Shown in pieces: positions 37,275-44,773 of a stretch of DNA of 64,000 bases. The notes beneath the pieces were generated by a model, which saw only the letters and a list, made by a program, of their open reading frames with translations, was not told the DNA's origin and did not search any database. Made by a program: the position numbers and the translations under genes. Within the stretch, counting starts at the first letter, position 1; each line of letters opens with the position of its first letter. Location: assembly GCA_024680055.1 (NCBI GenBank), contig JAILCP010000097.1, forward strand, positions 1 through 64,000, given 5' to 3'. This DNA is from Lachnospiraceae bacterium. GTDB taxonomy: Bacteria > Bacillota > Clostridia > Lachnospirales > Lachnospiraceae.

Positions 37275-40200
37275 TTATAAAAGTAGCAACATGGCATCCA
37301 GAATGGCATTTGTTCCTTCTTCATCCAATCCGGTTACTGCCTGACGTAGCTCTTCCATTTTTTTCATTAATTCATTGGAATAACCATATTCAGAAAGGTT
37401 TTCTACAATTTCATCAGCTTTGTCCACATCCATTTCCTCCATTGCCTGTCGTAACATGGCGAAATATGCTTTTACCTTCTGGACGTCATATGGGGGCTTA
37501 TCTGCTTCTTGCGTCTCTTCTTCTCCAAGTCCCATGACTCCACGCAACTTCTCCTTATAAGAATACCATTCATTTAAGAAAATCCGGTGAAGTCCTTCAA
37601 TTATTTTTATATCTTTATCTCGAGCTGCAAACTCCAAAACTTTTGCCATTCCTCCAAGCGGGAAAATTCCAAGCATATTGGCAAGTCCCTTCATGGCATG
37701 CACCAGGATTCGATACTGATTCAAGGCCTCTTCTTTCGGCAGCATTTCATAGTATTCCTCCAGTTTCTTTCCATGCACCGGCAGCATGGCATAAAAATCT
37801 TTTAAAGTAGTGCGAATCAACTCATCGGACATCAGATGCATCCAGGCCACATCCCAGTCAATACCGTCCACAAACGGATACTCCGGCATTTCTTCGCTTT
37901 GCTGATTAGCTTCTTCTTCCCTTTGCGGTGCCTCCTGCACTTTTTCAGGATCCAACGCCTCAAGTATTGCCCCTTCCAATTTACGGGAGACAATTGGCTT
38001 ACTTACAAAGCCATCAAAACCTTCTTTCAAGTAACTCTCTTTGGCACCGATCACTGCATTGGCCGTCAAAACATAGATTTTTGTATTTCTGCACGGTGAA
38101 TCTTCCATTTGCCTTATGGCTTTCATGGCTTCTACGCCATCCATACCCGGCATCATATGATCCATGAATATAATGTCATAATAATTCTTGGCAGCCATTC
38201 TAACCGCCTCTTCTCCTCCTGAAGCCTCTTCTATTTGCATCAGGGTTCCTTTCAGCAAGGAAAGGAATACTCTGCGGTTGGTGCTGTTATCATCCACCAC
38301 CAGTACTTTGGCATCCGGTGCGATAAAGGATTCGCTGTAAGAATAATCCTGCGCCGCCTGTTTTACCCTCTGCTCAAAATTACCGATTGGAGTTTCATCC
38401 ATAATATCCTGCTCCAGATCAAATCCAAAGATGCTACCCTTGCCGTACACACTTTTTACCGTAAGCTCTGTTCCCATAAGTTTTAAAAGCTCCAAGGTAA
38501 TGTTCATTCCAAGACCGGTACCCTCAATATTTCGATTTCTCTTTTCTTCAATTCGGGTAAAGTTTTCAAACAGTTTTGGCAAATCCTCTTCCTTAATTCC
38601 AATACCGGTGTCTTCTACTTCAAAATGCAATATCTGCTTCTCCCCCTGCCTGTGACCCTCCACACGGAACCACACACTACCCTCATTGGTATATTTTGCA
38701 GCATTGGTAAGAATATTGGTCAGCACCTGGCGGATTCTTACGTCGTCACCATAGAGTCTGGATGCAAGGTCCTCCTGTACTTTTACCTCAAAATGAATAT
38801 CCTTAGCACTGGTTCTTACCTGAACCATATTACTTAAATCATTGATTACACTGGAAAGATCATACTCCACCGGTACAATCTCCAGTTTTCCCGCCTCAAT
38901 TTTGGAAAAGTCCAGAATATCATTGATCAGAGATAAAAGCATCTGTCCCGAGGTAAAAATATCCATGGCATATCCACGAATGGCCGGGTCCTTACTCTCC
39001 CTTAAAATCATTTCATCCATACCAAGCACTGCATTGATTGGTGTTCGGATTTCATGGGACATATTGGACAAAAATCTGCCCTTCGCCTCGTTGGCAATGT
39101 CCGCCTCATTTTTGGCCTCCGCTAACTTTTCGTTCTGTTCCAAAAGGAAGGTTTCTCTCTCTTTTACCTCCAATTGATGCAAATTCACCACATGATGCAA
39201 CTGCTGTATTGTCATAATCAGGAAAAATACCATCATAAGAATTACCTGCAAGGAATCGGTCCAATCACCATACTCGCCGCTCCATTTCAAATAGGTCATT
39301 ATTCCTGATAAAAATAGGCATACCATTCCCACTACGTCAGGCCAGATGCGATCGGTCTGTACTTTTTTGGGATATTGAAAAATCATGCAAAGAATCAAGA
39401 AACATTCCAACAAAAAGATAATGCTGATTGTAGCTTCGAAGTATTCCACATTAACGAATAAGCTCCCTGCTTCCATCAGCGCCGCCACCAGGATTCCAAC
39501 TACGGAGCCATACAGGGTAACCCTCATCAGTACCGGAAAATACGATTGGAAAGTTCTACGATAAAACAACGCCATCAAAGGAATAATAGCAATATATCCG
39601 GTTAATTTTAGGCCTAAGAACATCTTCTGGTTACCTGCAATTAAAAACAGCACATCCATGGACATCACGCAAAAGACAGTGGTAGCAATTCCCATCAATC
39701 CAAGGAAAAAGCCTTTTCTCACATCCCTTTTTGCTGCAAACTGTACCAAATCAAGCAAAAGAATTACCACAGAAAGCATAAAGATAACAATGGCACAAAT
39801 AATAGGTACCAGACTATTTTGAATTCCGTGAATAATGGCCACATCACGTTTGGCAACGGTAGCTTTTCTAAGAGTAACTCCCTGGGAAGCATTTACCTTT
39901 GTCAACTCAACACGGATTTCTCCTGAAGTTACCTGATCCGGAAATGATACAACAATGCGCTGCTGTGCATTATTTTCTGTTTCAGTATCTGTATTGACTT
40001 CCTGCTCTTTTACTTCCGTTTCCTCACCATTCTCCTTTTCCGGCCTGCTCTCAGTGGATTTACTTCCCATGCCATATACCGGTATGTCATCCACAAACAC
40101 ATTGGCGGTGGCATTTCCAACCTCAAGACTCAGGGCAAGTCCCTGATATTCTTCCACAAACTCATGAACAAACACCACCGTATCACCGTCCAGTTTACAG

Positions 40201-40388
40201 GGCAGTTTCATGTCCTTTTTTGTGGATTCATCCACCGTCACGTTCCATTTATCGTTGAGAACGTATTCTTTACCGAAGGATTGCTTTGCCTCGGTGGAAC
40301 TGTATTCTTTTATGGAAGTATAAAGCATAATTCCCATGGTCAGAATCAGTACCACAACAATTGGCCAATTTTTCAGTTTTTTATTCAT
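37275..40388 (-). CDS. Hybrid sensor histidine kinase with receiver and HPt domains
   Basis: This 1037-residue membrane protein has a signal-anchor, an extracellular sensor (about 40-170), seven or so membrane helices (about 180-400), a coiled linker, HisKA with NMSHEIRTPINAVLG near residue 445, an HATPase domain (EDTGIGI and GTGLGMNI), a receiver (VLVVDDNSTNRR and FMDHMMPGMDG, Asp near 743) and an HPt domain with the accepting His in LVHAMKGLANMLG near 898. The layout is a self-contained phosphorelay of the 7TM-DISM type. The last phosphate acceptor is probably the receiver protein encoded next. Confidence 0.93.
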   Translation of the reverse strand: MNKKLKNWPIVVVLILTMGIMLYTSIKEYSSTEAKQSFGKEYVLNDKWNVTVDESTKKDMKLPCKLDGDTVVFVHEFVEEYQGLALSLEVGNATANVFVDDIPVYGMGSKSTESRPEKENGEETEVKEQEVNTDTETENNAQQRIVVSFPDQVTSGEIRVELTKVNASQGVTLRKATVAKRDVAIIHGIQNSLVPIICAIVIFMLSVVILLLDLVQFAAKRDVRKGFFLGLMGIATTVFCVMSMDVLFLIAGNQKMFLGLKLTGYIAIIPLMALFYRRTFQSYFPVLMRVTLYGSVVGILVAALMEAGSLFVNVEYFEATISIIFLLECFLILCMIFQYPKKVQTDRIWPDVVGMVCLFLSGIMTYLKWSGEYGDWTDSLQVILMMVFFLIMTIQQLHHVVNLHQLEVKERETFLLEQNEKLAEAKNEADIANEAKGRFLSNMSHEIRTPINAVLGMDEMILRESKDPAIRGYAMDIFTSGQMLLSLINDILDFSKIEAGKLEIVPVEYDLSSVINDLSNMVQVRTSAKDIHFEVKVQEDLASRLYGDDVRIRQVLTNILTNAAKYTNEGSVWFRVEGHRQGEKQILHFEVEDTGIGIKEEDLPKLFENFTRIEEKRNRNIEGTGLGMNITLELLKLMGTELTVKSVYGKGSIFGFDLEQDIMDETPIGNFEQRVKQAAQDYSYSESFIAPDAKVLVVDDNSTNRRVFLSLLKGTLMQIEEASGGEEAVRMAAKNYYDIIFMDHMMPGMDGVEAMKAIRQMEDSPCRNTKIYVLTANAVIGAKESYLKEGFDGFVSKPIVSRKLEGAILEALDPEKVQEAPQREEEANQQSEEMPEYPFVDGIDWDVAWMHLMSDELIRTTLKDFYAMLPVHGKKLEEYYEMLPKEEALNQYRILVHAMKGLANMLGIFPLGGMAKVLEFAARDKDIKIIEGLHRIFLNEWYSYKEKLRGVMGLGEEETQEADKPPYDVQKVKAYFAMLRQAMEEMDVDKADEIVENLSEYGYSNELMKKMEELRQAVTGLDEEGTNAILDAMLLLL

Positions 40389-40445
40389 AGACTTCTCCTC
40401 CTACTTAAAAAGAAGCGTATCATGGATCTGAGAATAAATGGTGAA

Positions 40446-40883
40446 TTACTTTTTCATTTCCATATAGGGTAAAACAGAAAACCCACTCTTTTCGTATACG
40501 TGGATGGCCCTCTCATTTTCCTCCTCCACTTCCAGACGAAAAATTGCATCGTTATACTTTTCGGCAATGTACGTAAAGAAGGCACTGCCAAGGCCTTTCC
40601 CCCGGTACTCCCGCTTCATATACAAATCTTCAATCCAGATACAACTTTTACCAAACTCCGTGGAGAAGCTTTTTGCCACCATAGCATACCCCATGAGTTC
40701 TCCCTGTTGTTGAAAGACATATCCTTCCAGATAAGGATTGTCATTTATGCAATTCTCTATATCATTTAAAAATATTTCTTTTGTTCCATTACTTAACACC
40801 GCCGGGGAAGCATAGAACACTTCCATCATAGCCATTACTTCTTCTTTATCACTTTCTGTCATGGGTCTGATTGTATTTTCCAT
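40446..40883 (-). CDS. GNAT-family N-acetyltransferase
   Basis: This 145-residue cytoplasmic protein has the GNAT fold. Acetyl-CoA loop: MKREYRGKGLGSAFF near residue 92 (R-x-x-G-x-G). ERAIHVYEKSGF near residue 130 is the usual motif B. An extended -10 element (TGTTATAAT) lies about 40 bases upstream of the start, in the region divergent to merR. The substrate is unknown. Confidence 0.85.
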   Translation of the reverse strand: MENTIRPMTESDKEEVMAMMEVFYASPAVLSNGTKEIFLNDIENCINDNPYLEGYVFQQQGELMGYAMVAKSFSTEFGKSCIWIEDLYMKREYRGKGLGSAFFTYIAEKYNDAIFRLEVEEENERAIHVYEKSGFSVLPYMEMKK

Positions 40884-40980
40884 TGTTTTATCTCCTTCTC
40901 TTGATTCTTTTATTTTTTTATTATAACATACGTTTTTTTACCCTTTACCGGAGAAAGATAAATTTTTATTCCAATAACTA

Positions 40981-41011
40981 TTGACCTTCCCCCTTGTGGA
41001 AGGTTTATATT
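40981..41011 (+). promoter_or_regulatory. MerR-type promoter/operator with 19-base spacer
   Basis: TTGACC at 40981 and TATATT at 41006 are 19 bases apart, instead of 17. The spacer carries the dyad ACCTTCC-N7-GGAAGGT. This is the classic arrangement through which MerR-family regulators twist DNA to activate transcription. It lies just before the merR-like gene, so the regulator probably controls itself and the ybjQ-like gene. Confidence 0.85.
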
Positions 41012-41052
41012 GATAGCAAAGACAAGGCCAAATCTTTTTTAACGGAGGCAGC

Positions 41053-41685
41053 ATGAAAATTAATCAGGTAGAAGAACTGGTGGGTATCACCAAAAAGAAT
41101 ATCCGCTTCTATGAGGACAAGGGACTGATTCATCCGGAGCGTAATCTGGAGAACGGATATCGGAATTATACCCTGGAGGATGTGGAAATTTTAAATAAAA
41201 TTAAGCTTTTGCGTAAACTGGATATTCCCATTGAAACCATACGCCAACTGGAGGAAAAACATGTCTCCATGGAAGATTGTATGACAGAACATATAAAGAA
41301 ACTATCCAAAAGACAACAAGAGCTTGATACCATCAAGGAGATGTGTCAAATCATTGCAAAAGACACCTCCCACACCAATCCGTTAGATGCCGGGAAATAT
41401 CTGGAGGACATGCGCCATCTGGAGGAAGGAGGCACTATGTTTATGGATGTAAAGAAACAGGATGTAAAACGAAGCAAGCTAAGCCCCATTCTTGCCGCCC
41501 TTTGCTGCATCACCTTATTTATTACCATCTTAGCACTGATAATAACCGAAAAGGACGTTCCAATCTTTGTACTGGTATTTTTCATTGTCCTATTTGGTGC
41601 CATGAGCGCCGGGGTTATTATAGCCCTGAAACAACGATTACACGAAATTGAAGGAGGAGAAATAGATGAAGCTCGTAAGTATTGA
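41053..41685 (+). CDS. MerR-family regulator with C-terminal membrane segments
   Basis: This 210-residue protein has an N-terminal MerR winged helix (about 1-70: MKINQVEELVGITKKNIRFY, then GYRNYTLEDVEIL), a dimerisation coil (about 75-110) and two hydrophobic helices (about 148-168 and 172-192). It should be a DNA-binding protein tied to the membrane. It has no cysteine pattern of metal-sensing MerR proteins. GGAGG lies before the ATG. The operator before it and the co-transcribed ybjQ-like gene suggest an envelope-stress or small-molecule signal, which is inference. Confidence 0.88.
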   Translation: MKINQVEELVGITKKNIRFYEDKGLIHPERNLENGYRNYTLEDVEILNKIKLLRKLDIPIETIRQLEEKHVSMEDCMTEHIKKLSKRQQELDTIKEMCQIIAKDTSHTNPLDAGKYLEDMRHLEEGGTMFMDVKKQDVKRSKLSPILAALCCITLFITILALIITEKDVPIFVLVFFIVLFGAMSAGVIIALKQRLHEIEGGEIDEARKY

Positions 41686-41977
41686 TACCATTCCGGGACA
41701 GGAAATTGAAGCCCTTGGCCTGGTAAAAGGAACCATTGTACAGTCCAAAAATATCGGACGTGATTTTATGGCAGGCATGAAAACCCTGGTGGGAGGAGAA
41801 ATTGCCGGCTATACAGAAATGCTAAATGAGGCAAGAATGATTGCCACCAAGCGTATGGTGGATGAAGCGGAAAAACTGGGGGCCGACGCTATTGTAGGCG
41901 TTCGCTACGGCTCCTCTGCGGTTATGCAGGGTGCTGCTGAAGTTGTTGCCTATGGAACGGCAGTGAAGTTTTTATAA
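41666..41977 (+). CDS. YbjQ/UPF0145-family protein
   Basis: This 103-residue protein belongs to the YbjQ (heavy-metal-binding-like) family. Its typical elements are ETIPG-like start (DTIPGQEIEALGLVKG), NEARMIATKRMVDEAEKLGADAIVGVRY and a final VAYGTAVKF strand. These proteins form pentameric rings; their function is unclear. The gene overlaps the end of merR by 20 bases and has GGAGGAG as ribosome site, so it is co-expressed with it. Confidence 0.9.
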   Translation: MKLVSIDTIPGQEIEALGLVKGTIVQSKNIGRDFMAGMKTLVGGEIAGYTEMLNEARMIATKRMVDEAEKLGADAIVGVRYGSSAVMQGAAEVVAYGTAVKFL

Positions 41978-41996
41978 ATTATATCTGCACATAACA

Positions 41997-42026
41997 AAAG
42001 CCCTGTATTTCGATATACAGGGCTTT
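41997..42026. terminator. Terminator after the ybjQ-like gene
   Basis: A twelve-base perfect stem (AAAGCCCTGTAT/ATACAGGGCTTT) lies 19 bases after the stop. It could also serve the minus strand, where the response-regulator remnant ends. Confidence 0.88.
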
Positions 42027-42031
42027 GTTCA

Positions 42032-42225
42032 TTATTCTTTTGTATCCACCTTCAACATACGATAACCGATTCCCACATGGGTTTGTATGAAAGAAGCTTA
42101 TATTCTATAGGCGTCAGTTTTAATTCCTCATCTCCTTGATAAGCACAACCGGCAACAAAGTCGATTTTTAACTTGCCATTGGTGTATATTGCACTTTCCG
42201 TGCTTTCCCCGTCACTTTGCAAAAG
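42032..42225 (-). pseudogene. Remnant of an OmpR/KdpE-like response regulator
   Basis: Two broken pieces of a winged-helix DNA-binding domain can be read on the minus strand. One gives NGKLKIDF and LKLTPIEYKLL, the start of the effector domain. The next, in a shifted frame, gives THVGIGYRMLKV and a stop, the end of the same domain. The recognition helix between them is deleted, and the receiver domain is absent. The style is that of KdpE-type regulators. It has no start and cannot be functional. Confidence 0.75.
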
Positions 42226-42246
42226 GGCAATTCTTCATCAAAACCG

Positions 42247-42284
42247 GTGATTCCCCCTGCCCGGTTTGAAACCGGAAGAATCAC
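42247..42284. repeat. Nested inverted repeat
   Basis: Outer arms GTGATTC/GAATCAC enclose inner arms CCGGTTT/AAACCGG with a one-base loop. It lies between the regulator remnant and the rhodanese gene and has no T-tail. It may be a scar or end of a lost mobile element. Confidence 0.5.
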
Positions 42285-42348
42285 TCCCGCAAAGCCTATA
42301 ATGATTATTTGAAAGGATGACAATTTGTCTCGTATCCTAAAACCCTTG

Positions 42349-43377
42349 CTAATTGTCCGGGTACCACTGATTCATTTGTTCATCGGATACTTCAAAATGC
42401 TGATAATCCTTGCAACTTTCAAACTCTCCTCCCCACAAAAATCCCTTCTCTGTAAAGAGTTGATAACAAAGATCTCCTTTTTCAATCTTATACGGATACT
42501 CTCCGTTTCGATTCGTATACGCCTCTCCCGTCACCGGCTCCACAACCCTTTTTCCGTCCACTGTCTTTACATAGGGATTATAGAGTGTGTTAATATCTAC
42601 AGCCAGTCCCAGTCCATGTTTGGACACCTTATTTGTATGGGATATAAATCGAAAGTTGAATGATGAGGAATTATTATCCTCCATAGATGCCTCATCATCT
42701 GCGTCATATTCATCCACCAGTCGTATTTTTTCTATTGGATACTCCTCCTCATATAACCGCTTCATGATTTCAAGCACATCCTTTGCTATATGCCTATTCA
42801 CAATCATCTCTCCCTCATGCTCTTTGTTCTTTTGATCTCTATGAAGAACATGCAAATATCGTAACTCTTCTCTTTCCAACGTGCAGTCTTCCTTATAAGA
42901 TTTACCCTCTATACGGGCAAATATTTCATCTGTGATAGGAGAAATGTAGAACGACTCTTCTTTTGCATCCTCTTTTTCAATCTCGCCTTTCCAGTCTACA
43001 ATTCCTCCGATGTTTGTAACATGGGTATACCCCATTGCCACCAGCTTAGAACAGGATGCCTTACTTCTTCTTCCGGTTCTGCAATACACATAAATCTCCT
43101 GTTGTGGATCCGGTAATTCTTCGGGCTGTACCCCTCTTATATTTTCATTACTGACATTCACCGCTCCCGGAATATGTCCCTCTTTATATTCATCAGCACG
43201 GCGTACATCCAGTATTACGTAATCTCCGGACTTCTCAAATATCTTCGTTGCCTCCTCCATGGAGATTGTTTTAAACTCCTCTTCTCCTTTTCGTGATGTA
43301 ATTACGTACTTTACAAGCATAAATCCAATTAACACCACCAGTACCAACAACACAATCCATAACTTCCTTGAATTCAA
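42349..43377 (-). CDS. Membrane-anchored rhodanese fused to M15 D,D-carboxypeptidase-like domain
   Basis: This 342-residue protein has one N-terminal membrane helix (about 5-28), a rhodanese domain (about 35-130) with the catalytic cysteine in VYCRTGRRS, and a C-terminal M15 (VanY-like) peptidase domain (about 180-342) with zinc ligands in SKHGLGLAVDIN and DYQHFE. The membrane helix places both domains outside the cell. A near-perfect GGAGGTGAT lies at residues 5-7 of a longer frame, so I set the start at the TTG at 43377; an ATG at 43401 is the alternative. No operon partner is apparent. Confidence 0.86.
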   Translation of the reverse strand: MNSRKLWIVLLVLVVLIGFMLVKYVITSRKGEEEFKTISMEEATKIFEKSGDYVILDVRRADEYKEGHIPGAVNVSNENIRGVQPEELPDPQQEIYVYCRTGRRSKASCSKLVAMGYTHVTNIGGIVDWKGEIEKEDAKEESFYISPITDEIFARIEGKSYKEDCTLEREELRYLHVLHRDQKNKEHEGEMIVNRHIAKDVLEIMKRLYEEEYPIEKIRLVDEYDADDEASMEDNNSSSFNFRFISHTNKVSKHGLGLAVDINTLYNPYVKTVDGKRVVEPVTGEAYTNRNGEYPYKIEKGDLCYQLFTEKGFLWGGEFESCKDYQHFEVSDEQMNQWYPDN

Positions 43378-43433
43378 AGCAATCACCTCCGCTTCCTTCA
43401 TGTATCCTCATCATAGCATAATTTCCCTATAAC

Positions 43434-43467
43434 AAAAAGAACCAAGGCCTTCGCCTTGGTTCTTTTT
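43434..43467 (-). terminator. Terminator of tRNA-Leu(CAG)
   Basis: A fifteen-base perfect stem (AAAAAGAACCAAGGC and its complement) encloses a four-base loop, eight bases after the tRNA. The T-run is part of the stem. Confidence 0.9.
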
Positions 43468-43474
43468 GCTATAG

Positions 43475-43558
43475 TGCAGGAGATGGGACTTGAACCCACA
43501 CGGTATTGCTACCACAGGCACCTGAAGCCTGCGCGTCTGCCTATTCCACCACTCCTGC
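43475..43558 (-). tRNA. tRNA-Leu, anticodon CAG
   Basis: The 84-base cloverleaf has acceptor arms GCAGGAG/CTCCTGC and discriminator A. The anticodon stem CAGGC/GCCTG holds the loop TTCAGGT, so the anticodon is CAG (codon CUG). A long variable arm marks it as class II. The T loop is GTTCAAG. The CCA end is not encoded. Confidence 0.95.
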
Positions 43559-43579
43559 GCATGCGCAACTGCAATGTTT

Positions 43580-43608
43580 ATTATAGTTTTTCCTCAGTAA
43601 AAAGTCAA
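43580..43608 (-). promoter_or_regulatory. Promoter of tRNA-Leu(CAG)
   Basis: The minus strand reads TTGACT, 17 bases, then TATAAT, 21 bases before the tRNA 5' end. Confidence 0.88.
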
Positions 43609-43676
43609 GGAATTTTGTATATATTACACTCCAATTCCACAAGACTTGGTGTACGAGGATCTGATGCGGGGGGCGG

Positions 43677-44036
43677 AGCATCGGAAACATGAGAAATGGG
43701 GAATTTCGTTGCTTCTGTTCCCGGTCTAACGTGGTTCAGAGCATCGGAAACATGAGAAATGGGATATTTCGTTGCTTCTGTTCCCGGTCTAACGCGGCCA
43801 GAGCATCGGAAACATGAGAAATGGACTATTCCGTTGCTTGTTTCCCCGGTCTGATGGGGAACAGAGCATCGGAAACATGAGAAATGGGAAATTTCGTTGC
43901 TTGTTTCCCCGGTCTAACGTGGTTCGGAGCATCGGAAACATGAGAAATGGACTATTCCGTTGCTTCTGTTCCCGGTCTAACGTGGTTCAGAGCATCGGAA
44001 ACAAAAGAAATGGGATATCCCGTTGCTCATTGCTCT
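43677..44036 (+). repeat. Array of six 61-63-bp tandem repeats
   Basis: Six units follow each other without spacers, each starting AGCATCGGAAACATGAGAAA. They begin near 43677, 43740, 43801, 43863, 43927 and 43990; a truncated unit lies before the first, and the last decays after its first half. Five are 62-63 bp and the second is 61 bp. Each unit can form a small hairpin on the plus strand, AATGGG or AATGGA, four loop bases, then TTCGTT, TCCGTT or CCCGTT. Because most units are 63 bp, a frame stays open over four of them (21-residue peptide repeats), but the 61-bp unit breaks it and there is no ribosome site. The array lies between two tRNA-Leu genes. Confidence 0.9.
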
Positions 44037-44137
44037 CCCCTGCCTCATCTCCTTCTCTGAAAAACAAGTTTCGACTAAGACAAAACACCTCAAAGAAAAC
44101 AATATAATCTATTTTTTGAAAAATTTAAAAAATTCTG

Positions 44138-44166
44138 TTGACAAGTTGTGGTTCTTTTGGTATTAT
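44138..44166 (+). promoter_or_regulatory. Promoter of tRNA-Leu(AAG)
   Basis: TTGACA, 17 bases, then TATTAT; the tRNA begins 21 bases downstream. Confidence 0.9.
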
Positions 44167-44187
44167 AAACAAGTCGCGTGAGGACAT

Positions 44188-44271
44188 GCGGAAGTGCTGG
44201 AATTGGCAGACAGGCAAGACTAAGGATCTTGTGTCCGTATAGACGTGTGGGTTCAAGTCCCATCTTCCGCA
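44188..44271 (+). tRNA. tRNA-Leu, anticodon AAG
   Basis: The 84-base class II cloverleaf has acceptor arms GCGGAAG/CTTCCGC and discriminator A. The anticodon stem CAAGA/TCTTG holds the loop CTAAGGA, so the anticodon is AAG (codon CUU, and CUC/CUA if A34 becomes inosine). The T loop is GTTCAAG. CCA is not encoded. Most bacteria use a GAG anticodon here. Confidence 0.93.
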
Positions 44272-44275
44272 TTAC

Positions 44276-44306
44276 ATAGCCTTTGGTTCAACGAACCAAA
44301 GGCTAT
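44276..44306 (+). terminator. Terminator of tRNA-Leu(AAG)
   Basis: A fourteen-base perfect stem (ATAGCCTTTGGTTC and complement) with an AAC loop is followed by TTCTTTTATTT. Confidence 0.93.
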
Positions 44307-44341
44307 TCTTTTATTTACTATAATTTGTAAAGAGGTAAGGT

Positions 44342-44773
44342 ATGATGATTGAAAAGTGTAATCTTGATCACATTCAACAATACGGAGAAATCTACGCAAA
44401 AGCCTTCCGGGGCGAACCATGGAATGACCCATGGAATCCAAAGGATGCTGCTACTCACGTACAAGAGATTTTAGAATCAAAACATTCTTATGGACTGGAA
44501 TATATTGAGGATGATAAAGTTGTTGGATTTATACTTGGATCTTCCATGCTGTTTCACTACGGAAGAACCTTTGAAATTAATGATTTGGCAGTGGATCCTG
44601 CCTATCAACGAAGAGGCATCGCCAGATCATTGATGACACAATGTATTAAGGACGTAAAAGAAATGGGCATTGTTGGAATTCATCTTATCACTGCAAAGGA
44701 AGGAGTACTTCCTAAATTTTATGAAGAATTTGGATTTAAGGTAGAAACAGATGTTATTCTGATGAGGATGTAA
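44342..44773 (+). CDS. GNAT-family N-acetyltransferase
   Basis: This 143-residue cytoplasmic protein is a GNAT enzyme. The acetyl-CoA loop is YQRRGIARSLMTQ near residue 88, after INDLAVDPA; LPKFYEEFGF near residue 122 is motif B. Its N-terminus (HIQQYGEIYAKAFRGEPWND) resembles acetyltransferases common in Lachnospiraceae. The substrate is unknown. GAGGTAAGG precedes the ATG. It may be transcribed by read-through from the tRNA or from a weak promoter. Confidence 0.85.
   Translation: MMIEKCNLDHIQQYGEIYAKAFRGEPWNDPWNPKDAATHVQEILESKHSYGLEYIEDDKVVGFILGSSMLFHYGRTFEINDLAVDPAYQRRGIARSLMTQCIKDVKEMGIVGIHLITAKEGVLPKFYEEFGFKVETDVILMRM

Noticed and set aside
41053-41685. Metal-sensing MerR (CueR/ZntR type), suggested by the operator
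   Set aside because: The regulator has no conserved metal-binding cysteine pair in its C-terminal part and ends in membrane helices.
43456-43692. Open frames over the tRNA-Leu genes with an MGLEPTR-like start
   Set aside because: This is the known false translation of the T arm of class II tRNAs.
43677-44036. CRISPR array
   Set aside because: The repeats abut each other without unique spacers, the unit is 61-63 bp, and no cas genes are in the window.
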